Counted from the first letter of the stretch, positions 7,864-16,812 are shown. The stretch is DNA of 64,000 nt from Paraburkholderia xenovorans LB400 (GCF_000013645.1 NC_007951.1:930001-994000), one strand, 5' to 3'. Notes: generated by a model from the sequence alone, not told the origin. A program made the numbers and translations.

Positions 7864-8550
7864 GTGATCTATCGTTCAGGTGTCTTCAGCAGGAAAGAGG
7901 GGCTCGACGGCGAAACGTTCCGGCAGCATTGGACTCAGGTGCATGGCTCGCTCGCCTCCAGAATGCCGGGGCTGCATTCCTACTGGCAGAATCACATCAT
8001 CGAGCGGCTTTACGAACGGGAGGGCAGAAGCCATCACGCAATCGATGGTATCTCGCAACTCGCGTTCGACGACGTGGCGGCGATGGAACGCGCAGAGATC
8101 TCGCCGGAATACGCTGCCTGCAAGCTCGACATCCCGAAGTTCCAGGGCGCGATCACGATTCTCGTGCTCGAGCGCGAGGAAATCGTCCCACCGCCTGCGC
8201 TTTCCACGCCGCAAAGAAAACACAAGCTCGTGTGGGTGTCCGAAGCTCGGGCTGACTTTCGCGGCGAGGCGCTGCGTGAGCGCTGGATGGCGAATGCCGC
8301 AACCTCGCTCGAAGCGGTGCCGTCGCCCACCGGCTTCGTGCAGAACTTCGTGACGGATCGCTCGCATCCGGTGCAGGCCGGCGTGCCGTCGGGCGACATT
8401 CCTGTAGAAGCGATTTCGGAACTGTGGTTGAGCGACGCGGCTGCGCTCAAGTCTTTCGCCGAGTCGGCTGCCGGTTGCATGTTCATTCATCGCGACCCGC
8501 TACTCAAGCCGATAGGGATTTATCTGGTCGAAGAGGTCAGCGTTCGCTAG
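7864..8550 (+). CDS. EthD-domain protein, two tandem domains
   Basis: 228 residues. The first half (YRSGVFSRKEGLDGETFRQH, then HGSLASRMPGLHSYWQNHI) is a clear EthD/dimeric alpha-beta barrel module. The second half (KLVWVSEARADFRGEALRER, ending FIHRDPLLKPIGIYLVEEV) is a more divergent second copy, so the protein is a fused pair. EthD-like proteins are small cytoplasmic proteins found beside P450 or other oxygenase systems; some act as dehydratases, lyases or decarboxylases on polyketide-like substrates. The stop is two bases before the next ATG, which indicates translational coupling with the PRISE-type reductase. Exact reaction unknown. Confidence 0.8.
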   Translation: MIYRSGVFSRKEGLDGETFRQHWTQVHGSLASRMPGLHSYWQNHIIERLYEREGRSHHAIDGISQLAFDDVAAMERAEISPEYAACKLDIPKFQGAITILVLEREEIVPPPALSTPQRKHKLVWVSEARADFRGEALRERWMANAATSLEAVPSPTGFVQNFVTDRSHPVQAGVPSGDIPVEAISELWLSDAAALKSFAESAAGCMFIHRDPLLKPIGIYLVEEVSVR

Positions 8551-8552
8551 CG

Positions 8553-9626
8553 ATGTCGGACATTACACATACTGGCGAGCATCAGGCGTTGGTGGTCGGC
8601 GCGACGGGCATTATCGGTAGCGCGATCCTGCATCGCCTTGGCGCAGCGGAGGGCTGGACGGCAATCGGCCTGTCGCGCTCACGTCGGGTTGCCGAAGGCC
8701 GCGCGCGCATGCTGGAAGTCGATCTGCTCGATCCGCAAGACTGCGCGCGCAAGCTGGGTGCATTGAATCGCATCACGCATATCTTCTACGCCGCGTATCA
8801 GGCGCGGCCTTCGCGTGCCGAGGAGGTTGCCCCGAACGTGCAGATGCTGCGCAATGTGGTCGACGCAGTATCCGGGCGTGCCAGAGGTTTGAAGAAAATC
8901 GTACTGATCACCGGCGCCAAATTTTACGGCATTCAGTGGGGACGCGTGAAAACGCCGATGAAGGAAACCGACGCCCGTCAATTGCCGCCGAACTTCTACT
9001 ACGACCAGGAAGACTTTTTGCGCGATGCACAGAGGCAGGCGGACTGGCACTGGTGCAATCTCATTCCACCATTCGTTTCGGGCTACTCGGTGGGCAACCC
9101 CATGAATCTCGTCATGGCAATTGGCGTGTTCGCCTCGCTTTCAAGAGAGCTGAATCTGCCGTTGCGCTTTCCCGGCTTGCCCGGCGCATGGAGCGCGTTG
9201 CAGCAGATCGCCGATGCCGAACAGATTGCCGCTGCCGCGCATTGGGCGGCAACGTCGCCCGCCGCCAACAACGAAGCATTCAATGTTACCAACGGAGATC
9301 CCATTCGCTGGGAGAACTTCTGGCCCGCCGTCGCCGGGCATTTCGGCATGCGTCTCGAAGCACCGAAGACGCTGCCGCTCGGGCGTCTGATGGCAGACAA
9401 CGAAGCAGCATGGGCGCGCATGGTCGAACGCTATCGATTGCAGGCCGCATCGATAGCGAAACTCGTCGACTGGAACTGGGCGGACTATATGTTCCGGATG
9501 GAATACGACGTTCTGATGGAGACCGGCAAGATTCGCCGTGCAGGCTTTCAGGATTGCGTCGACACGACGGAGCGCTTCCTCGCGCGCTTCCGGCAATTGC
9601 AGCAACAACAGATCATTCCTCGTTGA
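8553..9626 (+). CDS. PRISE-type extended SDR (progesterone 5-beta-reductase/iridoid synthase-like)
   Basis: 357 residues from the ATG at 8553; a longer frame overlapping the EthD gene is unlikely. The Rossmann motif GATGIIG (16-22) is N-terminal. The PRISE fingerprint is present: Lys123 in LITGAKFYG, and the NFYYDQEDFL motif (~147-156) carrying the atypical catalytic Tyr in place of the usual YxxxK. Later elements (WCNLIPPFVSGYSVGNPMN, AFNVTNGDPIRWENFWP) are also family-typical. PRISE enzymes reduce the C=C bond of enones with NAD(P)H. Within this island it may saturate a cyclic enone or similar intermediate. Bacterial members are seldom characterised, so the substrate is open. Confidence 0.85.
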   Translation: MSDITHTGEHQALVVGATGIIGSAILHRLGAAEGWTAIGLSRSRRVAEGRARMLEVDLLDPQDCARKLGALNRITHIFYAAYQARPSRAEEVAPNVQMLRNVVDAVSGRARGLKKIVLITGAKFYGIQWGRVKTPMKETDARQLPPNFYYDQEDFLRDAQRQADWHWCNLIPPFVSGYSVGNPMNLVMAIGVFASLSRELNLPLRFPGLPGAWSALQQIADAEQIAAAAHWAATSPAANNEAFNVTNGDPIRWENFWPAVAGHFGMRLEAPKTLPLGRLMADNEAAWARMVERYRLQAASIAKLVDWNWADYMFRMEYDVLMETGKIRRAGFQDCVDTTERFLARFRQLQQQQIIPR

Positions 9627-9679
9627 AACCTTACCGGTGCGGCGAACGAAGTCGTCGCGGCTGAAGATCGGAATAATTC

Positions 9680-10555
9680 ATGAACACGAGTAACGGCAAT
9701 TCACGCGACACGCAAACTGATTCGCTGCAGGGTAAAGTCGTGGTGCTGACAGGCGCAGGCGGTGGCATAGCGTCGGCCATCGTCGATCGCTTCGCCCGAT
9801 CGGGATCCCGCATTGTACTGCTCGAACTGCGTACGTCGTCGCTGGCGGACGCGGAGCAACGACTCGCTGCGGCGGGCATCGAATCGGTTTCGATTGAATG
9901 CGATGTGGCCGATGAGTCATCGGTGAAAAACGCAGCCGGGCGTACGGTCGAACATTTTGGCCGCTGCGACGTGCTCATCAATAATGCGGCAACGCTTGCA
10001 CCGGCGACGTCGATCGAGAAGTTGCTGGTGGCCGACTGGGACCGTACGCTCGCTATCAATCTGCGCGGCGTATTCCTCACCACTAAATATTTGGGCGCTC
10101 TGATGTTGAATCAGGGTTCGGGCAGCATCGTGAATATCGCTTCGATCGCGGCCACCGCGCCCAACGCCTCGCCGCAATATGGTGCAAGCAAAGCGGCGGT
10201 TCTCGCTTTTACGCGGCACACTGCGGTGGAATGGGGGCCGCGAGGCATCCGCGCGAACGCGGTCAGTCCCGGGTTCATTCGAACGCCACTGTCGGAGAGC
10301 AACTACGCGGAGCCGGAAATGCTGGCGCGTCGCTCGAACATGGTGCCGTCCCGGCGGCTCGGTCTTCCCGGCGACATTGCAGAAGCAGTCGCGTTTCTTG
10401 CCGGCGACGGTGCGTCGTTCATCAACGGACAGGAACTCGCAGTCGATGGGGGCTTCATGCAAACGACGCTGATGCACGCACAACCCAAGGCAGAGCAATA
10501 TGGAGGCTGGCAGCCGGCGCATATTGACTTCTCCGCCGCAGTCCCGCATGGGTAG
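9680..10555 (+). CDS. Classical SDR oxidoreductase (paralogue of the one at 21195)
   Basis: 291 residues. Cofactor motif TGAGGGIA (~24-31), structural NNAA (101-104), catalytic Ser155, Tyr167 and Lys171 (YGASK), then the PGFIRTPLS substrate-loop start. The ending FINGQELAVDGGFMQTTLMH goes beyond the usual SDR terminus into a tail with AEQYGGWQPAHIDF. The SDR at 21195-22040 has the same unusual tail (QQYGGTHQADLSAF), so the two are close paralogues. The likely role is NAD(P)-dependent alcohol/ketone interconversion on the island's substrate. The end overlaps the start of the MFS gene by 8 bases. Confidence 0.9.
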   Translation: MNTSNGNSRDTQTDSLQGKVVVLTGAGGGIASAIVDRFARSGSRIVLLELRTSSLADAEQRLAAAGIESVSIECDVADESSVKNAAGRTVEHFGRCDVLINNAATLAPATSIEKLLVADWDRTLAINLRGVFLTTKYLGALMLNQGSGSIVNIASIAATAPNASPQYGASKAAVLAFTRHTAVEWGPRGIRANAVSPGFIRTPLSESNYAEPEMLARRSNMVPSRRLGLPGDIAEAVAFLAGDGASFINGQELAVDGGFMQTTLMHAQPKAEQYGGWQPAHIDFSAAVPHG

Positions 10556-11753
10556 CACGCCAATATCGACGGCCGAACACAGACTTAACGAACGGTTGCT
10601 CGCGGCCGCCGCATTTTTCAGCGGGGCGGCGCTACGTGTGTGCGATTCGATGCTGCCGCAGTTCGAGCAGCAGTTTCAACTGGATCTGAACGGTAGCGCG
10701 AGGGTGATCGTCGCGTTCTCGATTGCCTATAGCCTGACGCAACTCTTCTCGGGCCCACTAGGTGATCGCTTCGGTAAGCCGGCCATGGTGTTCGCCGCGT
10801 TGGCCGGTTCTGCACTGGCTGCGCTCGCGTCCGCCATGGCGCCGGCTTTTCTCGCGCTCGTCTGTGCGCGAGCGATGTGGGGCATTGCTGCAGCCGGCAT
10901 CATTCCGCTTTCCATGGCATGGATTGGCGACTGCGTTCCGTACGACCGACGTCAGCGTGCGCTTGCGCGCCTGCTATTTGGAACGCTATCAGGCATGATG
11001 GCCGGTCAGTTGCTCGGCGGATGCATGATCGATACGCCGTTGAGTTGGCGAGGAGCTTTCGTCCTGCTCGCAGCGGGCTATTTGCTGCTTGCGCTGCAAC
11101 TGCGCGCCGAACTTCGGCGCGATGCGGGCGTCGCGCTGCACCAGAGTGTGAGAGGCCGATCTGGCAGGTTCGCGAATCACGCCTGTGTCGTGCTATCGGC
11201 CCGTTGGGCGCGCGTCGTTCTTCTAACCACTGCATTCGAGGGTGTCTTTCTTCTCGGGCCACTCGCATTTATTCCTGCGTCATTGCACGCCCGCTTCGAT
11301 ATGTCTTCCGGCCTGGCCGCGGCCTATGCCGCGCTGTATGCGGGCGGAGGGCTCATCTATGCGCTCTGCGCGCGTTATCTGATCGACCGGCTCGGAGAGC
11401 GAGGTATCGTGCTGTGCGGAGGCTTGCTGATCGCCGCAGGTCTCGCGAGCGTCGGGCATTTGCCGTTGCCCGCGTTCGCCGGTTCAGCCACGTTGCTCGT
11501 GGGTTGCGGTTCGTATCTGTTGCACAACACGCTGCAAACGCATGCTACCCAGATGGCGCCGTCTGCACGCGGAACGGCGGTGTCGTTCTTCTCGTTCAGT
11601 CTGTTTTTGGGGCAAGCGCTCGGCGTCGCGATAGGCGGATACACCGTCGAACTCTTGGGCTATCCACGCTTCTTTGAGATCTGTTCGTTTGTGATGCTGG
11701 TGTGTGCTGTCGTCTTCGCGTTGCTGCTTGCAAGACGCGCGCGCAGGCGGTAG
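10548..11753 (+). CDS. MFS transporter, DHA1/Bcr-CflA/AraJ-like
   Basis: 401 residues from the ATG at 10548, which overlaps the SDR stop codon. About 12 hydrophobic segments are visible. The loop 2-3 signature is FSGPLGDRFGKPAMVFAALA, and RAMWGIAAAGIIPLSMAWIG corresponds to the TM4-5 region. The C-terminus ends in a basic LLLARRARRR. It is an inner-membrane proton-coupled carrier; DHA1 proteins are usually exporters, but the position within a catabolic operon also allows uptake or intermediate efflux. It ends six bases before the stop of the convergent IclR gene. Substrate unknown. Confidence 0.85.
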   Translation: MGSTPISTAEHRLNERLLAAAAFFSGAALRVCDSMLPQFEQQFQLDLNGSARVIVAFSIAYSLTQLFSGPLGDRFGKPAMVFAALAGSALAALASAMAPAFLALVCARAMWGIAAAGIIPLSMAWIGDCVPYDRRQRALARLLFGTLSGMMAGQLLGGCMIDTPLSWRGAFVLLAAGYLLLALQLRAELRRDAGVALHQSVRGRSGRFANHACVVLSARWARVVLLTTAFEGVFLLGPLAFIPASLHARFDMSSGLAAAYAALYAGGGLIYALCARYLIDRLGERGIVLCGGLLIAAGLASVGHLPLPAFAGSATLLVGCGSYLLHNTLQTHATQMAPSARGTAVSFFSFSLFLGQALGVAIGGYTVELLGYPRFFEICSFVMLVCAVVFALLLARRARRR

Positions 11754-11758
11754 CGCGC

Positions 11759-12712
11759 TCAGCCGGCTACCGCGCGCTTGCGAACCGCTTTCTTAACCGG
11801 GCTCCGGTCCGTCTTCGCGACTGTTTTTGCCGGAGACTTTGCGGTTGACTTCGCCAGTGAATCGGCTTTCGACTTGACCGGATTCTGCGTGATGGGCGTG
11901 TCCACGCCCTGCAGCTTGCTCGACAGTTCCGCTGCAGTCTCGATGACGAGATCTGCCATAAGGCGCTCGTCCTCCGCAGATACTTCGGAGCCGAGTCTCA
12001 CGAGACACAGACTCGCCGTCACGACGCCAGGCGCCGCGAAAATGGGTGCGGAAATGCCGACCAGCGCCTTGTCGATGTCGCTTGCCTTTGCGTATCCGGC
12101 TTTACGCACGTCGCGCATCCGGTCGCGAAAAGCCACCCATGAGTCACCGAGACCCGCCGCGGCTATTTCCTGAGCGTGATAGAGGTACAGGCGCTGCAGC
12201 TGATGCGAAGGAAGGTTCGCCAGAATGACCCGCGAGGGCGCGCCAAGAAAGAGCGGGAAAGGGCGCCCGCGTTCCATGCTCATGAGCTTTTCGAGGCGCT
12301 CGTCCGTCGACGCCTTGTAAATGGTCAACACACGCAGCCCGTAGTAGCGGCACAGCAGTTGGGCCCCCGCAACACGCTCCTCGATGCGCGTCATGATCGG
12401 CTGGCCGATCTGGAGCAGCGGGTCGGCGAGGCGTAATTGCCGGTCGATCTCGATGAACTTCGGACCCAGGGCATACGCGCCTTTGCCGATCGGCACGAGA
12501 AAGCCGCTATCCGTGAGCGAGCGCACGTACCGGTACATCGTCGCGCGTGCCAGTCCCGTCGTTTCGATCAGCGCATCGACCGTCCATGTGGGCGTTTCTA
12601 TAGTGAACAAATCGAGTAATCCGAGGATGCGGTCCGTGGAGCTGTCGGAGCGATTGCGGTCGGTCATCGTTGGCGTTCGGGTCGTTATTGATACAAGGTC
12701 ATTTTTAATCAT
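11759..12712 (-). CDS. IclR-family regulator with a Lys/Ala-rich C-terminal tail
   Basis: 317 residues; a second possible start is the Met at 12667 (MTDRNRSDSSTDRIL). The N-terminal winged helix is typical: DRILGLLDLFTIETPTWTVD, then LIETTGLARATMYRYVRSL. The effector domain follows (LGPKFIEIDRQLRLADPLLQ, and later GISAPIFAAPGVVTASLCLV). The last ~45 residues form a low-complexity tail of repeated 'SPAK/TAKS/VKKA' type, histone-H1-like, which is unusual for the family. It is divergent to the transporter at 12942 across a 229-base gap. IclR proteins normally control such adjacent catabolic operons and respond to an aromatic or organic acid. It is a likely local regulator of the 6-11 kb and/or 13-19 kb units. 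Confidence 0.9.
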   Translation of the reverse strand: MIKNDLVSITTRTPTMTDRNRSDSSTDRILGLLDLFTIETPTWTVDALIETTGLARATMYRYVRSLTDSGFLVPIGKGAYALGPKFIEIDRQLRLADPLLQIGQPIMTRIEERVAGAQLLCRYYGLRVLTIYKASTDERLEKLMSMERGRPFPLFLGAPSRVILANLPSHQLQRLYLYHAQEIAAAGLGDSWVAFRDRMRDVRKAGYAKASDIDKALVGISAPIFAAPGVVTASLCLVRLGSEVSAEDERLMADLVIETAAELSSKLQGVDTPITQNPVKSKADSLAKSTAKSPAKTVAKTDRSPVKKAVRKRAVAG

Positions 12713-12793
12713 TCTACAGATTTTTCATATTGCAAGACTGTTTCGCGATCTCGTCCAACGCGGACTGCCACGCGGATAGTACAAACCCCTAGA

Positions 12794-12822
12794 TTGACAA
12801 TAAAAATTGAAAGTCTCTAAAT
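12794..12822 (+). promoter_or_regulatory. Candidate sigma-70 promoter for the MFS-led operon
   Basis: A perfect -35 hexamer TTGACA at 12794-12799 is followed 17 bases later by CTAAAT, a weak -10. It points towards the transporter gene at 12942 and lies in the divergent IclR/MFS gap, where an IclR operator would be expected. The call rests mainly on the -35 box. Confidence 0.3.
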
Positions 12823-12941
12823 GTGAGATTACTATGTAGTCGACGCATGCAGGAATCGATAGGCTGCCTTGTGGGTGTCGAGATCGGCGGGCTCAGGGAG
12901 ACAGAGCTCGTTAAGAAAATAATCTGTGAGGTACGACAATC

Positions 12942-14288
12942 ATGAATGGGATCGACGGCGGGGCACCTGACCAGGTACTGGAACGCCGCATATTGCGAAA
13001 AGTCGGATGGCGTATCTTGCCGATTCTGCTGCTGGGGTTTTTAATCTCATTCATCGACCGGGCAAACGTCGGCGTGCTCTACGGACCGCTCACACATTCG
13101 CTCGGTCTGACCGCATCGAGCTTTGGTCTCGCCGCAGGACTTTTCTACATCGGTTATCTGGTCTTCGAGATTCCGTCGAACCTCGCGATGGCGAAATATG
13201 GTGCTCGCGTGTGGCTCGCGCGTATCCTAGTTACGTGGGGGTTCGTTACGGTCGCGCTTGCGGCCGCACAGGGCGTCACGTCGTTTTATATCCTTCGCAT
13301 CCTGCTCGGCGTCGCCGAGGCGGGGTTCTATCCCGGCGCGCTGTTTTTCCTGACGCTCTGGTATCCGCCGCGCGCGCTCGGCCGTGCCTATTCTCTTTTC
13401 GAAATAAGTATCCCGGCATCGCTTGCGATCGGGTCACTGCTGACGTCGAGTTTGCTGCTGCTCGACGGCGTCTGGGGCATCGCAGGGTGGAAATGGGTGT
13501 TCATCCTCGAAGGGCTGCCGGCAATCGCGCTTGGTCTCTACATATTTTTCGTGCTGCCGGATAATCCCGACAAAGCAACATGGCTCACTGCAGAAGAAAC
13601 GTGCTATCTGAATTCGCAGCTCCTAACGCGGCATGAAAGCGCGAAATCCGAGCTGGGCAAGGTCGCCGTCATTTTCCAGAGCGGGCTCGCGTGGATCTTT
13701 GCGGCGCTCTACTTCTCCTTCGTGATCGGATTCTGGGCCGTCACATATTTTCTGCCGAAGATCGTTCAGGAACGCTTTCACGTTGGTGTCGTGCAGGCCG
13801 GCGCCATCTCGGCGATTCCGTGGATCGTCGCAGTGCTCGCCATCATCGTCGTTTCGCGCACTTCTGCGAAAACGCGCGACCGTCGCTGGCACATGCTCGT
13901 TCTGCTCGGCCTGGCCGGTATCGGTCTGTTGATGAGCGCAGCGGTCGCTTCACCCATTCTCGCGCTGATCGGCATTGCGATGGGTGCCGCTGGCATGCAG
14001 GCCGCGACGCCGCTCTTCTGGACGATGCCTTCCACCGTGTTCCGCGGTGCGATGGCCGCCGTCGCACTCGCCATGGTCAATTCGCTCGGCAATCTGAGCG
14101 GCCTCGCGGGACCGTGGATTCTCGGTTTCTTTAGCGATGTGACGGGCAGTAGCCGCGTCGGTCTTTACATCATGTCGGGCTTTTTCTTCGTGTCTGCCAT
14201 TCTCGCTTTCGCGGTTAGCACCGCGGTGACGAGGCGCCGCGACGTGATCGGATCGCCGTCGCTCGAACAACCTATCGGAAGTTACTGA
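12942..14288 (+). CDS. MFS transporter, anion:cation symporter (ACS) family
   Basis: 448 residues with about 12 membrane segments. The N-terminus ILRKVGWRILPILLLGFLIS followed by FIDRANVGVL is diagnostic of the ACS branch (phthalate, hydroxyphenylacetate, glucarate and tartrate permeases). FYPGALFFLTLWYPPRALGR is also characteristic. It is an inner-membrane symporter that would import an organic acid. It heads a run of NIPSNAP, SDR, tandem-repeat, cupin, flavoprotein and hydrolase genes. A clear paralogue is encoded at 27280-28629, so the island carries two carriers of this type, possibly for different substrates. Confidence 0.9.
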   Translation: MNGIDGGAPDQVLERRILRKVGWRILPILLLGFLISFIDRANVGVLYGPLTHSLGLTASSFGLAAGLFYIGYLVFEIPSNLAMAKYGARVWLARILVTWGFVTVALAAAQGVTSFYILRILLGVAEAGFYPGALFFLTLWYPPRALGRAYSLFEISIPASLAIGSLLTSSLLLLDGVWGIAGWKWVFILEGLPAIALGLYIFFVLPDNPDKATWLTAEETCYLNSQLLTRHESAKSELGKVAVIFQSGLAWIFAALYFSFVIGFWAVTYFLPKIVQERFHVGVVQAGAISAIPWIVAVLAIIVVSRTSAKTRDRRWHMLVLLGLAGIGLLMSAAVASPILALIGIAMGAAGMQAATPLFWTMPSTVFRGAMAAVALAMVNSLGNLSGLAGPWILGFFSDVTGSSRVGLYIMSGFFFVSAILAFAVSTAVTRRRDVIGSPSLEQPIGSY

Positions 14289-14332
14289 CATCCTGTGCCG
14301 CGCATGCGGCTCGCAATCATGGAGAACAACGC

Positions 14333-14662
14333 ATGGCTATCGTCGAGGAGCGCTGTTACGTACTGCATTCGCAATTTGGACCGGCGGACTATTTTGCGAT
14401 TTACGACCGCCTGGGGCGCAAGGTGCAAACGCAGACGCTGGGCGGTTTGATCGGCTACTTCGCGTCGGAAGTCGGCGAGTTGAACAGCATTCTGAGTTTG
14501 TGGCGTTACGACAGTTTCGAAGCGCGCCTGCAACGCCGCGCGCAGCTGGCCGCCGACCCTGCGTGGAAGGAATATCTGTCCCAGATTCGCCCCATGATCC
14601 GCACGATGAACAACCGCCTTCTGGTGCCGGTCGCGGCACCGGAAGAACGAACGACTGCCTGA
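14333..14662 (+). CDS. NIPSNAP family protein
   Basis: 109 residues, a single dimeric alpha/beta-barrel (ferredoxin-like) module. Family features are the opening EERCYVLHSQFGPADYFAIY, the middle LIGYFASEVGELNSILSLWR with the typical 'W.Y.S...R' (RYDSFEARLQRRAQL), and the closing DPAWKEYLSQIRPMIRTMNN. In bacteria such proteins sit in catabolic operons and are thought to bind or help convert small organic intermediates; no general activity is known. It lies 44 bases after the MFS gene and 29 bases before an SDR gene, clearly in one operon. Confidence 0.85.
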   Translation: MAIVEERCYVLHSQFGPADYFAIYDRLGRKVQTQTLGGLIGYFASEVGELNSILSLWRYDSFEARLQRRAQLAADPAWKEYLSQIRPMIRTMNNRLLVPVAAPEERTTA

Positions 14663-14691
14663 CTGGCACCTGCGCTCTCTTCACAAAGAAC

Positions 14692-15501
14692 ATGAAATTT
14701 CAGGATCGGATTTGTGTTGTGACAGGTGGTGCGTCCGGTATCGGCGCGGCGATCTGTCGCGCCTTCGACGCTCAGGGTGCAAAGCTCGCCGTGCTCGACG
14801 TGGACCGCGACTCTGGCGAAACCTTTGCACGGAGTCTGCGGGGCGCTGTCTTTATCGAATGCGACGTTGCGGATGCGGCTTCCGTAAAGCGTGCATTCGA
14901 GCGGATCGCCCAACGCTGGGATCGTACGGATGTTCTCGTCAATAACGCGGGCATTGTCGGGCGCGAAGAATATGGCCGCGTGCAGACCCGGCGAGTGCAA
15001 CAGATCGAAGATGTCAGAAGCGGCCGCAAGCCGGGACCGCTTCGCGCAACCGTGAGCCTGACCGACGAGCAATGGCGCCGCATGATCGACATTCATCTGA
15101 ACGGCACATTTTATTGCACGCGCGAGGCCTTGCTCCAGATGGAGCGGCTGGGGCAGGGCGCGATCGTGAATATGTCTTCGATCGCGGGTCTCGACGGCGG
15201 CTTTGGCAATCCTCATTACGCAGCCGCCAAGGCGGGAATTCTCGGATTCACCCGCGCGGTCGCAAAAGAGGCAATCCAGCAGGGCATTCGCGTTAACGCG
15301 GTGGCGCCGGGATTCGTCGATTCGCCACTGCGGCGAAGTCTGTCGGAAGCGTTGCAGCAACTTCAGATCGCCGCGACTCCGATGGGCCGCGCGGCCACCG
15401 GTGACGAGATTGCTTCGCTCGTGTTGTTTCTCGCGAGCGACGACGCGTCGTACCTGGTAGGCGAAACGATCAGTCCGAACGGTGGATACCTGACTATCTA
15501 G
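14692..15501 (+). CDS. Classical SDR with an insertion near the active site
   Basis: 269 residues from the ATG at 14692; a longer frame overlapping the NIPSNAP gene is not credible. Features: TGGASGIG (11-18), NNAG, catalytic NMSS and YAAAK, and a C-terminal VGETISPNGGYLT. Between NNAG and the active site there is an extra basic segment (GRVQTRRVQQIEDVRSGRKP) also seen in some SDRs acting on cyclic or steroid-like alcohols. The enzyme probably oxidises a secondary alcohol using NAD(P). It is the third gene of the MFS-led operon, with 10 bases to the next gene. Confidence 0.9.
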   Translation: MKFQDRICVVTGGASGIGAAICRAFDAQGAKLAVLDVDRDSGETFARSLRGAVFIECDVADAASVKRAFERIAQRWDRTDVLVNNAGIVGREEYGRVQTRRVQQIEDVRSGRKPGPLRATVSLTDEQWRRMIDIHLNGTFYCTREALLQMERLGQGAIVNMSSIAGLDGGFGNPHYAAAKAGILGFTRAVAKEAIQQGIRVNAVAPGFVDSPLRRSLSEALQQLQIAATPMGRAATGDEIASLVLFLASDDASYLVGETISPNGGYLTI

Positions 15502-15511
15502 GAGATTTTGC

Positions 15512-16354
15512 ATGAGCAATTCGACACCGCCAATCGTCGAGACATACGACGCGGGCCGCATTCTGGTATTCGATTCCGCAACCTACGTGGAAGACTATCT
15601 GCGCGACCACGAAGCGCAGGATGACGTTGTGGTGGCAGCGTCGTATGCGGGTGTCCTGTGCGCGAAGATGGTCATGAAAGCGAAGCCGCGCGGGGCGATT
15701 GGACTCGATTGTGCAATCGGCAAGGACGGCGCCGGCATCAGCGGCCTGTGGTTCTACGAAGCGCTCGGCGTGCCCGCTGCCGCGACCGACGTGATGACCG
15801 CCGAAATGGGCAATGGCTGCGACATGTACGACGAAGGCGTGATATCGAGGCTGAACGATTCGGCGCAGCGGCTCGGCCTGACGGTCGGCATGTCCGTTAA
15901 GGAGGCGGCGCAGGCGTTGTTGACGGGCGCGCACAAACCTTCCGCTTTCGATCCGGCCAGACGTCTCGTCATCGAAACCAATGCCGACGGGCGCAGCATC
16001 GTCTGTACGGACAGCATTGCATTCGCGCTGCCGGAAGATCGCGAACGCAATGTGTTGTGCACGGCGGGACACACGGGGCGCAGTGTCATCGAATATTTCC
16101 GCAGCTTCCGGCCGTGGGCATTCATCTGCTCGGATGGGGGCGTCGGCAAGAACGATTCGGGTATTTCGGCGCTGCAGGTGGTCGAGGCGGATGGCATTCC
16201 CGGCGCGTCGGTCGACGCGCGAACGGCCCGCATGGGGGACGGACAGAGTACGTACTTCGACGGTGTCATCAGCGCGGTGAACAGCCTCGCGGCGGCCAAG
16301 GGTGTTGCGGTGGGACAGAGCGCGCGCGAGGCCGCCCGCCATCTGCTGTCCTGA
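15512..16354 (+). CDS. Unrecognised protein built of two tandem ~100-residue repeats
   Basis: 280 residues, soluble, no signal peptide. Residues ~38-137 and ~180-279 are homologous copies. Each has an alanine- or cysteine-rich strand, a 'GK(D/N)xxGIS' loop (70-77 and 212-219), an 'EAxG(I/V)P' turn, a 'TAxMGxG' loop (96-102 and 238-244), a '(D/E)GVIS' segment and a final helix ending 'EAAxxLL'. Conserved Asp66 and Asp208 precede the GK loops. I do not recognise the family. The conserved polar loops suggest an enzyme or ligand-binding pseudo-dimer. It follows an SDR by 10 bases and precedes a cupin gene, so it belongs to the same catabolic operon. Isomerase, hydrolase or chaperone roles are all open. 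Confidence 0.8.
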   Translation: MSNSTPPIVETYDAGRILVFDSATYVEDYLRDHEAQDDVVVAASYAGVLCAKMVMKAKPRGAIGLDCAIGKDGAGISGLWFYEALGVPAAATDVMTAEMGNGCDMYDEGVISRLNDSAQRLGLTVGMSVKEAAQALLTGAHKPSAFDPARRLVIETNADGRSIVCTDSIAFALPEDRERNVLCTAGHTGRSVIEYFRSFRPWAFICSDGGVGKNDSGISALQVVEADGIPGASVDARTARMGDGQSTYFDGVISAVNSLAAAKGVAVGQSAREAARHLLS

Positions 16355-16395
16355 GCACACCGATTCGCGTAACGAACCAGAGAGAGAGGACAAAC

Positions 16396-16794
16396 ATGGC
16401 TACGACACCCAACATGCCCGAACACGACAAACTCGACACGTTGCAGTCGCGCTTTGTACAGGTTGACAAGCTCGCGTGGAAGCCGACGCCCACGCCGGGC
16501 ATCGACATGAAGATTCTAATGGAAGAACCTGAGAGCGGACTGCTGACGGCGCTGTTCCGCTGGGAGCCGGGCACTGAACTGCCGCTGCATGAGCACGTCG
16601 AGGTCGAGCAGACCTATGTGCTGGAAGGCAGCATCGTCGACGACGAAGGCGAGGTGCTTGCGGGCGATTACGTATGGCGGCCCAAGGGAAATCGCCATAT
16701 CGCACGCGCGCCGAGGGGCGCACTCGTGCTGTCGTTCTTTCTGAAGCCAAACAGGTTTCTGTCGGGCGAGCTGGCAGGACAGGAACTCAAGTAA
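16396..16794 (+). CDS. Cupin-domain protein (ChrR-like/acetophenone dioxygenase-like)
   Basis: 132 residues from the ATG at 16396 after an AGAGAGAGG ribosome site; a longer upstream frame overlaps the previous gene and is rejected. It is a single beta-barrel cupin with a full metal site: His65, His67 and Glu71 in PLHEHVEVEQTYVLEG, and His101 in KGNRHIARAP. The resemblance is to ChrR-type cupins and to 2,4'-dihydroxyacetophenone dioxygenase-like proteins. It could be a metal-dependent dioxygenase or isomerase for a small oxygenated intermediate. It lies 18 bases upstream of the flavoprotein gene, in the same operon. Confidence 0.85.
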   Translation: MATTPNMPEHDKLDTLQSRFVQVDKLAWKPTPTPGIDMKILMEEPESGLLTALFRWEPGTELPLHEHVEVEQTYVLEGSIVDDEGEVLAGDYVWRPKGNRHIARAPRGALVLSFFLKPNRFLSGELAGQELK

Positions 16795-16812
16795 AGCGGC
16801 ACGCGGGTCGAC

